Shown in pieces: positions 26,830 to 36,826 of a stretch of DNA of 64,000 nt. The stretch comes from Bacteroidota bacterium (GTDB taxonomy: Bacteria > Bacteroidota > Bacteroidia > AKYH767-A > 2013-40CM-41-45). The DNA lies in assembly GCA_016721305.1 (NCBI GenBank), contig JADKIH010000005.1:159796-223795 (forward strand), given 5' to 3'. Below the pieces are notes generated by a model. That model saw only the letters and a program-made list of their open reading frames with translations. It ran no database searches and was not told the DNA's origin. Position 1 is the stretch's first letter; every line of letters starts with the position of its first letter. Both the position numbers and the translations under genes were made by a program.

Positions 26830-27834
26830 ATGCAACGCTGGACAGCTGAATCGATTCACCTCGATCTGAAATATACCTGGAAGATTTCCCGTAACGCAAC
26901 AGATTTCAAAACAAACATCATCGTTACGCTTCAGGATGGAGGCATCACTGCAAAAGGTGAGGCTGCTCCGAACGTTCGTTATAATGAATCTGCCGAGAGT
27001 TGTTTGGAAGAATTCAATCGCTTCGTCAAATTACTCCCCGAACAGACCGATCATCTCAATCAGATCCGTGAAGCGATTACCAACGCCGGTGTTTCGCATG
27101 CTCTGGCTTTCGCCATCGAATCGGCATGGATTCATCGCTGCGCAGCACTTGAAAAGAAATCAACTCCCGAATATCTCGAACTGGCTCCGGTGACTCAGGT
27201 TCCAACTTCCTATACGATTCCGATTATGGAAACAGGAAAGCTCAAGGACTTCTTTGCCGAAAATAAACTGGACCGCTTCCCTTACATCAAACTCAAAGTA
27301 AACAATGAAGATGCTTACGATTCTCTTAAGTATCTCCTCTCCTTTTGCGATCAACCTGTCATGGTCGACGCGAACGAGGCTTTTAAAGATGTCGAAGAGT
27401 GTATTTACTGGCTCGAGAAGATAAAACGAATGCCATTAGTGTTCGTTGAGCAACCGATGCCGTCGGCTATGAAAGAAGAATCAGCTTATCTCAAAAAGCA
27501 TTGCCCGTTTCCGTTGATGGCCGATGAAGCCATTACCGATCAGGCCGATTTCGATGAGCTCAGAAAGTCGTTCGACGGAATTAATGTCAAACTTATGAAG
27601 ACGGGCGGATACATGACAGGAATCCGATTGCTCAAAGAAGCCCGCCGACTCGGAATGAAAACGATGATCGGATGTATGGTCGAAACAACTTTAGGTATCT
27701 CCTCTGCCATGAACTTGTGCTCGCTAACTGATTATGCGGATCTGGATAGTTTTATTTTGTTGAAGGAGGAGCCGTTTGGGTTGATCAGTGAAAATAAGGG
27801 CGTGATTTATTTCCCGCAGAATACGCAGAAATAA
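26830..27834 (+). CDS. Dipeptide epimerase-like enolase superfamily enzyme
   Basis: 334 residues from ATG 26830 (MQRWTAESIHLDLKYTWKIS); the longer frame would start inside the terminator. The enolase fold of the MLE subgroup is evident: KxK motif in FPYIKLKVNNEDAY, metal ligands Asp in MVDANEAF, Glu in LVFVEQPMP and Asp in PLMADEAITD, second Lys in GINVKLMKTGGYM. These match L-Ala-D/L-Glu epimerases that recycle murein peptides; substrate specificity is inferred. Its last residues (PQNTQK) are encoded by an ACGCAGAA repeat that continues past the stop. Confidence 0.9.
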   Translation: MQRWTAESIHLDLKYTWKISRNATDFKTNIIVTLQDGGITAKGEAAPNVRYNESAESCLEEFNRFVKLLPEQTDHLNQIREAITNAGVSHALAFAIESAWIHRCAALEKKSTPEYLELAPVTQVPTSYTIPIMETGKLKDFFAENKLDRFPYIKLKVNNEDAYDSLKYLLSFCDQPVMVDANEAFKDVEECIYWLEKIKRMPLVFVEQPMPSAMKEESAYLKKHCPFPLMADEAITDQADFDELRKSFDGINVKLMKTGGYMTGIRLLKEARRLGMKTMIGCMVETTLGISSAMNLCSLTDYADLDSFILLKEEPFGLISENKGVIYFPQNTQK

Positions 27835-27851
27835 CGCAGAAATACGCAGAG
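27815..27851. repeat. ACGCAGAA repeat, family H
   Basis: Four units of CGCAGAA(T/A)A crossing the stop codon of the epimerase gene. Confidence 0.8.
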
Positions 27852-27920
27852 TGATTCTTTGAATTGGCGTCTCTGCGACGAAAAAATAAAAGCAGTTTGC
27901 CGGACCTTTAAAACTCTGCT

Positions 27921-28145
27921 GACCCGGAAGGTCACACAATTGTATTAGCTGAGTAAACGAAAGCCCCGACTCGGAAGAGTCGCACCCCCGATTCGAACTT
28001 CTTCTTTCTTCCGATGTCCCGTGAAAGCTGGTTTACTTTTTCCGAAAGACAAGAACCCGCAGGCGATTCAGCAACTCAAGTGCGACTCTACCGAGTCGAC
28101 GTTCCTCCTTAGCAACGCTAATACAATTGTTAGACCCTACGGGTC
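27921..28145. repeat. Palindromic intergenic element, copy 1
   Basis: 225 bp with ~29-bp terminal inverted repeats, each holding GACCCGnAGGGTC and ACAATTGTATTAGC. Inside lie a second inverted pair (CGACTCGGAAGAGTCGCAC and GTGCGACTCTACCGAGTCG). No credible gene. Related to 36277-36510 and 36559-36793. It fills most of the gap between the epimerase and pbpC genes. Confidence 0.88.
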
Positions 28146-28220
28146 TGGCGGGTTGGGAGTACCAAATAGTTTGATCCCGGGAACCGGATATGAAAATCTC
28201 TGATGTCCTTCTATTTAAAC

Positions 28221-30553
28221 CTAAAAGTAATTGACCGTTATCCTGATATTCACATTCCTCCCCTTATCATCACTACAAGAAATTTTCAGCTGCCCCTTTT
28301 CCGGATAAAAGAAAATATTCTCTCCGGCCTTTGCTTCTTTGTAGAATCGATCGTTTATGTACCAGAAAACCCTGCTCACATCGTTTGAAACGGTACATGA
28401 AAGCATCAACTGGCCAGGATTCTTTTCGTCTTTCTCGATTTGATATTCTTTTTTATCGGACAAAGAAGTAATCACAGGCGCTTTTCCTTCAAAGATGCGC
28501 TCGCATTTCGGATTGTGTGGCGGAATTTTGCGGTAAGCGATGTGCTCGGATTCGTAAAAGGCAACGAGATCGGGTTCGGGATTCGGATAGTCGGCAATCT
28601 TGTATCCATTTTCCGGAATACAGGATGTGCAATAAGAAATTGCCGAATCGGGACTGATGAAGACTTTTTTCAAATGATCGCAACGGATGTTTGAAGAAAC
28701 TTTCGGAATAAAGTAATCGATAACATTATTCGTACAGAACTCTTCCGGCACTTTTCCGGTAACCGGACATACAAGTCGGAAATCCAATTCGGCCGGTTCA
28801 GCGAACCAGCTGTTGCCGGAATTGTAATCGATCGCATTGTACATTTGAAATAACAACGGTGTCGCCATCTCCGCTCCTGTCAATTCCGGAATTCCGATGC
28901 CGTTAAAATTGCCGACCCAAACTCCAATCGTATAGTCTTTGTTAAATCCAATGCTCCAGGCATCTCGTCTTCCATACGACGTTCCCGTCTTCCAGGCAAT
29001 CTTTGGAACGTGCATCGTACTGCTCACGACATCGGATGGCATTTCGTGACGCGTGATCTTCGTGAGAATATCGCTCGTCATAAATGCAGCGCCCGAACTT
29101 ATGATCGGTACAGGTTTAACGGTGCTGTCGACAGGAAAATAATACGACGGACGATAAAGCTTTCCTTCATTAGCATAAATGCTGAATAACGTCGTCAACT
29201 CTTCCAGCTTCACACCACATCCGCCAAGTACACTGACAAACCCAATGTCTTTTCCGCCTGCACGGCTTGTCCGAAACCGGCATCACGCATTTTACCGGTA
29301 AGTGATTTGAGACCGATCATGTTCAGTGTCTTTACAGCGGGAATGTTGAGCGAATTGGACAAGGCAAACTCGACAGTCACATTTCCATTGAACTTCGAAT
29401 TGAAATTTTCAGGCGCATAACCTCCAAAGTTGACGGGTACGTCGGATATGACAGATTTCGGCGTCATCAATCCGTAATCGAAAGCAATGGAATAGACTAA
29501 TGGCTTTAATGTAGATCCGGGTGAACGTATTGCTTGCACTCCATCGACCTGTCCGGCATGATCGAAATCGTTGAAGTCGGGCGAACCGATGTAGGCTTCG
29601 ACGGCATGCGTTTTATTATTGATCACGAAAACGGAACTATTGTAAATGCCGTACTGGCTCAATCGTTTTGTGTAGGATCGTGTTGCAGCTACCAATTGTT
29701 GCTGATGAAGCAGATTGATCGTTGTGTGCACTACAGGAACGTCGGGGTTCTGCTGATGCAAACGATAGCAGAGATGTGGCGCATACTTTGGCAAGTCGCT
29801 TCTCTTGGCTTCTAATGGCTCCGTGAGCGCATCGGTCATCATCTCTTCCGGAAAAAGATGGTCGTCCTTCATTCGCTTCAGCCATTTGTTGCGGGCTGCA
29901 ACAATAAGATCGGTGTTTCGTCCCGGCCTTAACGATCCCGGACGATTCGGAATAATTGCCAGCGTCGTCATTTGCGCCAGCGACATTTTATCGGGCTGCC
30001 GACCAAAGTAAATCATCGAAGCAGCTTTCACGCCTTCCACATTGCCTCCGTAAGGAACGAGATTGAGGTACAAATTCAGAATCTCGCTTTTCGAGTAATC
30101 GTGTTCAAGCTGAATGGCTCTGAACATTTCCGTAATCTTATTCAAATACGTCCGTTCCTGCGGATAAAGCAAGCGAGCCAATTGCATGGTAATCGTACTG
30201 GCTCCCGATGTGCGTTTGTGGTAAACGATATTGTTAAATGCGGCACGAACGATGGCAATGGGATTGATTCCAAAATGCCAATAGAAGTATTTGTCTTCTT
30301 TGTAAAGAATGGTTTTGCGGAAATCGGGACTTATTTCCGCCGGGCTCGCATACATCCGCCATTTGTCGTCTTTGCTCAGAAAAGCATACATCACCGAATT
30401 ATCCTTCGCCAGAATCTGCTGTGAGTATGGAATGTCAACTTTGACCGGAAAAAAAATATTCAGCAGATGAAAGAGCACAAAGGAGGCGATCATGAACAAT
30501 AATGTCATCTCCCCTACTTTGCGCAGCTTTCTTCTGCTGAATTTCAATTTCAT
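28221..30553 (-). CDS. pbpC: Penicillin-binding protein 1C (frameshifted)
   Basis: About 777 residues over one missing base. N-terminal membrane anchor (TLLFMIASFVLFHLLNIFF), GT51 glycosyltransferase (KEDKYFYWHFGINPIAIVRA, GASTITMQLARLL, KSEILNLYLNLVPYG), transpeptidase with SxxK in RSPGSTLKPLVYS, SxN in LSNSLNIPA, KTG in WKTGTSYGRRDAW, and a C-terminal BiPBP_C beta domain. It polymerises and cross-links peptidoglycan in the periplasm. The break is near 29224 (CC on the plus strand where CCC restores YLGGCGVKLEEL). It lies 11 bp downstream of the alpha-2-macroglobulin gene, the arrangement also known from Escherichia coli yfhM-pbpC. Confidence 0.94.
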
Positions 30554-30564
30554 TCTTCGAATCG

Positions 30565-33500
30565 TTACTTAATGACAACGGTTTGTGCTCCGTTGTACGA
30601 ATGGTACTCGCCATTGTACATCGCATCGGCCGATGCAGGTCCCATCACATACTTACCGGTGGATACAGCACGAACGACGTAATAGAACGACTGAGGCTTC
30701 AACGATACGCTTCCGGTAAAGAAAGTAATACGATCGTCGCGAACGTCCATGTACTGATAGGAAGCCATGTCTTTAATCCAATTCATATCGGCAACTTCTC
30801 CGATCCGCGGATTCTCGATTTCAAATCCGGCCGGAAGGATGTCGGTGATGGCAACGTTATCTACGCTCGATTTCTCGGTATTCTCCACCGTCAACTTCAC
30901 AGCAATCAAATCGCCTTGTTTCACATTCTGAACGGAAATCGGCTGACCGAAACGATTGAAGAATGTTTTACGCACTTTCAGGAATTTATCTTCTTCCTTC
31001 ACGGTATTCTTCACCGTGAGACCTTCGATTTCGCTGAAGTAGTACAATTTTCCTTTTCCGGTGATGCTCACTGATAGCTTTTTACCGGAGATTCCTTTCT
31101 TCAATACCACTTCCGTTCCGGTGAAGTCGGCAATCTTCTTACCATCGACAGAAACAGTTGCTGTAACATTCTGCGCCGAAACTTTACGCATGAACTTTCC
31201 GAGAGCCAGGAAGGAGAATGCAGCTTCCTGCGTATTCAGATATGGCTCTTTATTGATTTGTTGAGACAAGTGACGAACCATTAGCGGAATCTGAACATTG
31301 TCAGGGTCAACTTCGAGAAGTGTACTTAAAGCCAAAGATTCATCACGCAAATACGAATAGAAGCTTCCTGTGAAGCAACGAGCCGAATGCTCTTCATCGA
31401 ATGACTTCGGCAATAATTCCTCAAACGATTTTCTCTCACCAATTGCCAGATAAGCACAAGCAAGCATGTAACGTGAATCGAGTGCCAGCATTTCCGGCGC
31501 TGATTTGTAGAAATTCATCGATGCGACGTCGGCCTTCCCATAAAGTGCCATCAAGTACAATGAGTAGATGTTCTCTTTTGAGTAAACATGACGATACTTA
31601 TACGTGTTGTTATTATCCCAATAGTAGTAATACTCCTCAATTTGATGCTCTTTTACTTTTTGACCCATATAGGCAAGAGCATTCTGAATAACGTCGTTGT
31701 TCACTTCGTATCCGGCTTTGCGTGCTTCGATCATGAAGTGGATCGCGTAATTCGTTCCCCACCACGATTCGTAGTTACCACCCGGCCAGTAACTCAATGC
31801 GCCGTTGAACATTTGCATTCCTTGCAATTTCGTAATCGCTGCCTGCACATTGGCAACCGGACTTTCGCCCGATGAATTTCCGAAACGCATATTTTTCACG
31901 AGGTCGGAGAAATAAAGCTGAGGGAAAGCTTTTGAAGTTGTCTGCTCCAAACATCCGTAAGGATACCCGATCAGATAACTCAACGACTTACCAAATTTCA
32001 CCATTGGATTCTGGCTGATGGTTAACGTTGTTCCAACCGATGAAGGCACAAAATCATTTTCCATTGAAATCACTCCCTGTCCTTCGATTTCGCCGCTATT
32101 GCTCACCTTAATGAGCGAACTTGGAGGACGAATCGTAATGTCGGTGCTGTCGGTGAAGTTCTCATTCATCGAATTTACATTCACGACAATGTTTCCATAA
32201 CCGACGGCCAGCTTACTCGAGATTTTAAATGTCACGCGCTTCTCGCCATTTGCCGGAACCTCCACGCTTTCTTTTGCCGAGCCGCTGATCACCAGATTTC
32301 CACTTACCGTTACCGAAGCAATGGCATTGGCAGCTTTCGAAGTGGTATTGGTAATAGTTACCGGCATCAACAATGAATCGCCAGGAGAAAGGAATCGCGG
32401 AATCGACGGACTGATAACAATCGGATCGGCAACTTTCATATGCTTATCGGCACTTCCGAATGAGCTCTCTTTGTAAGCACAAGCCATGACACGAAGATCT
32501 CCGGAGAATTGCGGTACATTGATCGTATACGTTGCAACGCCGGCAGAATTCGTTTTCAGAATTCCGCTCCACATCGAAACGAGCTTCACGCGTTTGTTCG
32601 TCATCGGATTTACGCGCTTCGCCAGTGCATCGGCAAACATTCCGTCACCACCTGCTGCTGAGCGTTTCAATTTCAAATCAGGCAGCAAAGAAGCATAGAC
32701 ATCGTACGCATTTACCATCAATGCCTTTTTCTGATAGAAGAAATCGTATGGCGCAGGGGTTTCGTAACGGTGAAGGGCTAAGATTCCTTCGTCCACCACA
32801 GCAACTGTCAGTTCGGTGTTTGGAGCGGCCTTCACGGTAATCGTCTGTTTCGATTTACTGCGCGATTTCTCCGCACATTGAATCGTTACCGGAATCTTGA
32901 GATTAGGCTTGGTTACCATAATCGGTAAAAAGCCGTGAGCTACCGTCAGCGGAATTGAACCGTCATCGAGAGGACGGAATAATGTAGCCGTCACATAAAT
33001 ATTCGGCAGGTATGCATCCTTCAAAGGCAATTCGAGGAAGGAAGAACGATTTTCTGTTTTCAAATAACGATATTCAATTACTTTGTCGCATTCAATCGTC
33101 ACTAAAAGCTTTCCGTTGAATGGCGTTTTGAAAATCAATTTTGCCTTATCACCGCTTTTGTATTCTGCTTTATCAGGCTGAATGTCGATTTGTCCTTCGG
33201 TATTTACTTCGAATGACGAATTGCTGGTGTAACCCCAGCCATACGCATAGAAGTCGGACGACACATACGTTTCTCCATCCGGACGCATCACACGCACTTC
33301 GTATTCGCCCGACTCACGTGGAATGTACGAGTAGTTGTAACCGGTTGCCGACAAATTCACAACCTGATCGCTAAGTAAAACTTCTTTCTTTTTCGACAGA
33401 TAATGGAAGGAACCGCTTTCAGTTCTTTCAATCGATGAATACCAATCGTAACGAACAACCTGAACGCGTCCTTGAGTAGCTATACCTTTCCCGTCCTTGC

Positions 33501-35979
33501 TGCAAGCCACAATCGGAATATTGAATTTCTCACCGCGGTTAACATAGTAATCCGGCATCTTAATTCCATAGAATACCTGCTGAGTGTAAATCGGGAACAT
33601 CGTTGCACGGTTTACTGTTCTTCCGGTTTCGTCAGTCACCGTAGCCAAACAACGAACCGACAAAAGTCCCTGATCGACCCAACTTGGATCGGCAAAAAAT
33701 GGTTCAGATGCATTACCGTTAGCGTCAGTCTTTCCCTCACGGATATCATTTTCACGAAGCGATGATGAATTATCGGTCGGAATATCGAAATTGAATCCCG
33801 GGAAGTATTTCGATGTAAAGACAGAACGATTTACATTGAATGTCATTTCATATTTACGATCAGCCGCCGGCGGACCGAAGAGATTCATTGCAACGAGCTT
33901 TACTTTGAGGCTGTCGCCGGCAAATAATTCCGGTTTCGACAGACTTAATTTCACGTCGATACGATCCGGAAGGAATTCTTCCACTGAGATACCGTACGAA
34001 GCAATGCGAACATCATTTGCCGACAATACATCGACAGAATAGTTGCCCGTCATTGCCGCATCAGGCAGCGTGAACGAAGTTGTAAATGCTCCCTGCGGGT
34101 TTAATGTTCCGCGGATGTTTTTGAACTCGTTTCCGCTGGGATTATAGACGATGATTTTTACAGGTACTCCTTTCAATGGCAGCCATTGCTCGGTACGGAT
34201 GATGGTATTCAGATTCACTTTTTCACCCGGACGATAGATATCGCGATCACCGTAGATGAAAGCCATCAATTGTGAATCGTTTACACGACGTCCGCCCACA
34301 TCAAAGCGTGAGGAGTTTACGCGACTGTCGCTGAACGGAACGTAGTTAAAGTCTTTGTCGACGGTTGCAGTAACCATCGATGGATTGAAACGGCCCATCC
34401 TACTCTTCATACCTTTGAAAATAGCCACACCGTCGCGACCTGTTTTCACGGTAGCGATTGTTTGGTTGTTGGAGCTGATCAGATTCACGCTTACATCCGA
34501 CATCGGTTCAGCCGTCTTGATTGAATTGGCAAAGACATAGTATTCGTCTTCGGTTTCTTTCACCATTAATCCGATATCGGAAACAGAAACCAACTTCGTT
34601 GTCCGCACCCACTGGTCTTCGGTTGAATACGCCGTAACGATGTAAACACCTTTGTAATTTGCCACATCGTCGAAAGCCAGATTCAGCAATTTGACATTAT
34701 TCAAAGTGGCTAAGTCTTTTGATTCGTACGTACGATCAAAAATCTGATCGCCGAACTTTTCGATATTGTACAGATTGTAGGTTGAACCACCTGAGTAATA
34801 TTCACCTTCTTCGTCGTACCAGCCTTCGTTATAACGATTGTTGGCGAGGTAGTGAATGATGTTGTTTTCGTACACACGATAAATGGAAACGTGCACTTTC
34901 GGAATGTTCACCACATTCAATGCGAGATTTCGTGAGCTCTTTGACGAAAGGTAAATGCCCTTTTGGTTAACGAAAGAAATAGCAGGTTCCATTTCGCCGA
35001 ATGAAAGCTGCTGCGAGTAATCGGCCGGAAGATTTCCACCCAAAAAGCCTTTCAGCTTTTGAGAAATTTCCAACTGATAGGTAGTTCCCGGAGTAAATGC
35101 TGCCTTGATGTAAAAACCATTGTAAGCCTGTTCAAGCGTGAAGGCAATCTTTGGATCAATCTTTATCGCATCCTGTGCCGTTGCAAAATCGACGGACTGT
35201 GTTGTGAAGACGTGAATGCGCGGCTGGAGATTATCGTACTCAGCTACTGCTTCGGTAATCTGTAATTTCTCCGGTGAAGAAACCGACAAGGAAGATTCCA
35301 GAACTTTTGTAGTTACATACTTGCTTTCTGTCGTTGGCAAACCGGCACTTACGGCAATCTTTAAAGGCACCTGTTCGGCAGCTTCCGGCGAAATACCATC
35401 GATAACCACGATAAGAAGGTCCGAAGGCGCCGTCGACTCCATTGTGTAGGTAGCAGGAGCATCCTTCATCGTGATCTTCATCATCCGACTCAATACAGCC
35501 GGATCAACTTTGTAGTTGAAGGCCATAGAAATTTTCAAAGCCGCCATGCCCGGATGAGTTGCCGAAGCCGCCCAGTAGGCATTTGCGTTCGTCAAATTCA
35601 GATACGGCGTGTGAAAAGAGAACTTCTTATTCACCGGTAAGCCGAGCGACTTGCCCGAGCGCTTGACGATGGCTCGTTGCAGTTCGGCCGTGTAGTCGGT
35701 TGCAGCTGCAAAACCAGTTAGCGGAGAAAAGACGAGCTCGGTCGGTGAGTTCCACTTGAACTTCCCTTTTACTTCGGGAACAAAGTGAATGTAGTCGAGC
35801 GTATCCCAGTTGTTCGTCAGGGAATCGGCTACGAGAGGCAGGTCAAAAGTGAAAATGAGATTTTGTTGGCGTTCGATTTCTTCTCCGAAGTTACGAGAAG
35901 CGATTTCGACTGTCGTCCTTGTACAAGAAAACAAGGATACGATAAGCATAAGGATGGTTACCCTTGAAACAGATTTCAT
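30565..35979 (-). CDS. Alpha-2-macroglobulin-like lipoprotein
   Basis: 1,804 residues, normal for Bacteroidota members. Lipobox Cys19 follows MKSVSRVTILMLIVSLFS. Macroglobulin (MG) domains fill the first ~1,100 residues, e.g. FIYGDRDIYRPGEKVNLNTI. The thioester motif is intact: YPYGCLEQTTSKAFPQ (residues ~1350). Then comes an alpha/alpha toroid (MFNGALSYWPGGNYESWWGT, the thioester-domain helices) and C-terminal MG domains. Such proteins trap proteases by covalent thioester attachment, protecting the periplasm, and are paired with PBP1C. The pbpC gene follows 11 bp later. Confidence 0.95.
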   Translation of the reverse strand: MKSVSRVTILMLIVSLFSCTRTTVEIASRNFGEEIERQQNLIFTFDLPLVADSLTNNWDTLDYIHFVPEVKGKFKWNSPTELVFSPLTGFAAATDYTAELQRAIVKRSGKSLGLPVNKKFSFHTPYLNLTNANAYWAASATHPGMAALKISMAFNYKVDPAVLSRMMKITMKDAPATYTMESTAPSDLLIVVIDGISPEAAEQVPLKIAVSAGLPTTESKYVTTKVLESSLSVSSPEKLQITEAVAEYDNLQPRIHVFTTQSVDFATAQDAIKIDPKIAFTLEQAYNGFYIKAAFTPGTTYQLEISQKLKGFLGGNLPADYSQQLSFGEMEPAISFVNQKGIYLSSKSSRNLALNVVNIPKVHVSIYRVYENNIIHYLANNRYNEGWYDEEGEYYSGGSTYNLYNIEKFGDQIFDRTYESKDLATLNNVKLLNLAFDDVANYKGVYIVTAYSTEDQWVRTTKLVSVSDIGLMVKETEDEYYVFANSIKTAEPMSDVSVNLISSNNQTIATVKTGRDGVAIFKGMKSRMGRFNPSMVTATVDKDFNYVPFSDSRVNSSRFDVGGRRVNDSQLMAFIYGDRDIYRPGEKVNLNTIIRTEQWLPLKGVPVKIIVYNPSGNEFKNIRGTLNPQGAFTTSFTLPDAAMTGNYSVDVLSANDVRIASYGISVEEFLPDRIDVKLSLSKPELFAGDSLKVKLVAMNLFGPPAADRKYEMTFNVNRSVFTSKYFPGFNFDIPTDNSSSLRENDIREGKTDANGNASEPFFADPSWVDQGLLSVRCLATVTDETGRTVNRATMFPIYTQQVFYGIKMPDYYVNRGEKFNIPIVACSKDGKGIATQGRVQVVRYDWYSSIERTESGSFHYLSKKKEVLLSDQVVNLSATGYNYSYIPRESGEYEVRVMRPDGETYVSSDFYAYGWGYTSNSSFEVNTEGQIDIQPDKAEYKSGDKAKLIFKTPFNGKLLVTIECDKVIEYRYLKTENRSSFLELPLKDAYLPNIYVTATLFRPLDDGSIPLTVAHGFLPIMVTKPNLKIPVTIQCAEKSRSKSKQTITVKAAPNTELTVAVVDEGILALHRYETPAPYDFFYQKKALMVNAYDVYASLLPDLKLKRSAAGGDGMFADALAKRVNPMTNKRVKLVSMWSGILKTNSAGVATYTINVPQFSGDLRVMACAYKESSFGSADKHMKVADPIVISPSIPRFLSPGDSLLMPVTITNTTSKAANAIASVTVSGNLVISGSAKESVEVPANGEKRVTFKISSKLAVGYGNIVVNVNSMNENFTDSTDITIRPPSSLIKVSNSGEIEGQGVISMENDFVPSSVGTTLTISQNPMVKFGKSLSYLIGYPYGCLEQTTSKAFPQLYFSDLVKNMRFGNSSGESPVANVQAAITKLQGMQMFNGALSYWPGGNYESWWGTNYAIHFMIEARKAGYEVNNDVIQNALAYMGQKVKEHQIEEYYYYWDNNNTYKYRHVYSKENIYSLYLMALYGKADVASMNFYKSAPEMLALDSRYMLACAYLAIGERKSFEELLPKSFDEEHSARCFTGSFYSYLRDESLALSTLLEVDPDNVQIPLMVRHLSQQINKEPYLNTQEAAFSFLALGKFMRKVSAQNVTATVSVDGKKIADFTGTEVVLKKGISGKKLSVSITGKGKLYYFSEIEGLTVKNTVKEEDKFLKVRKTFFNRFGQPISVQNVKQGDLIAVKLTVENTEKSSVDNVAITDILPAGFEIENPRIGEVADMNWIKDMASYQYMDVRDDRITFFTGSVSLKPQSFYYVVRAVSTGKYVMGPASADAMYNGEYHSYNGAQTVVIK

Positions 35980-36232
35980 ATTTGTGGTTGATTGAGGTAG
36001 AGAGGTGGTAATTGTAGTGGAGAAAAATCGGGAAAATAGAGTTTACCAAAGTAGTAATAAAAAGATTTAGCGGCGCAGGTTTTTGCGCTTTCGGATCAGG
36101 GGGAGAAAAAAATCCGGGCATAGGGGATTTTGAAATTCAGATTCGAACGCGACAGTTTGTGGGTTATTTTGGTGGCTGGAAAATAATTATGCGATTTGTG
36201 TTTCCCGCCCGCCAAGGCGGGTAGACGCCAAT

Positions 36233-36260
36233 CGCAGAAATTTCGCAGAAAGCGCAGATG
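36233..36260. repeat. CGCAGAA repeat, family H
   Basis: Units TCGCAGAAAT/TTCGCAGAAAG/CGCAGATG, next to a GC palindrome CCGCCTTGGCGGG-like segment at 36208-36222. Same family as 27815-27851. Confidence 0.65.
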
Positions 36261-36276
36261 CTTTTTACGATGTCGC

Positions 36277-36510
36277 GACCCGGAGGGTCGTACAATTGTA
36301 TTCCGCTGGGGAAGAACGGGAACGGCGACTCGGGAGAGTCGCACCCTCGGTAGGATGCTTCTTTTTATGTAGGAAGTTTCGTGTCGAAAGTGTACCGTTT
36401 GAAAAGGCTCAGCTTTACTTTGCTTTTCCGGTTGAAGGAAAGTGTGGTGCGACTCTCCGAGTCGGGGCACGGCTTTGCAGCTTGTAATACTGTGGGACCT
36501 CCGGGCGGTC
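36277..36510. repeat. Palindromic intergenic element, copy 2
   Basis: 234 bp. It starts GACCCGGAGGGTC then TACAATTGTATT, has the inner pair CGACTCGGGAGAGTCGCACC / GTGCGACTCTCCGAGTCGGG, and a degenerate right end (GACCTCCGGGCGGTC). Shares an almost identical right-middle segment with copy 3. Confidence 0.85.
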
Positions 36511-36558
36511 AGTAGGCAAAACTTGTCTACGAAAGCAGGTACCATTTCGTAAAGCAGC

Positions 36559-36793
36559 GACCCGGAGGGTCATACAATTGTATTTCGTGGGGAACGAACG
36601 GGAACGGCGACTCGGTAGAGTCGCACCTTTGCTGCAAAGTTTCTTGCTACGCGGGAAGTTTCGAGTTGTAGGTGTGCCTTTTGAAAAGGCTCAGCTTTAC
36701 TTTGCTTTTGCGGTTGAAGGAAAGTGTGGTGCGACTCTCCGAGTCGGGGCACGGCTTTGCAGACTGTAATACAATTGTGAGACCCTACGGGTC
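36559..36793. repeat. Palindromic intergenic element, copy 3
   Basis: 235 bp, 282 bp downstream of copy 2 in the same orientation. Terminal repeats match over 23 of 26 bases (GACCCGGAGGGTC with ACAATTGTATT inside). The inner pair CGACTCGGTAGAGTCGCACC / GTGCGACTCTCCGAGTCGGG is retained. Confidence 0.87.
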
Positions 36794-36826
36794 TGCTATA
36801 AATGGATGGGAAAAGAAGAACTTAAC

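Noticed and set aside
28021..28203. 60-codon plus frame
   Set aside because: Inside palindromic element copy 1 with low-complexity content and no homologue features.
36296..36769. Two 63-codon homologous frames (MYSAGEERERRLGRV and MYFVGNERERRLGRV types)
   Set aside because: They lie wholly within the palindromic elements, overlap opposite-strand frames of similar length, and have no start signals. Equal length is explained by duplication of the element.
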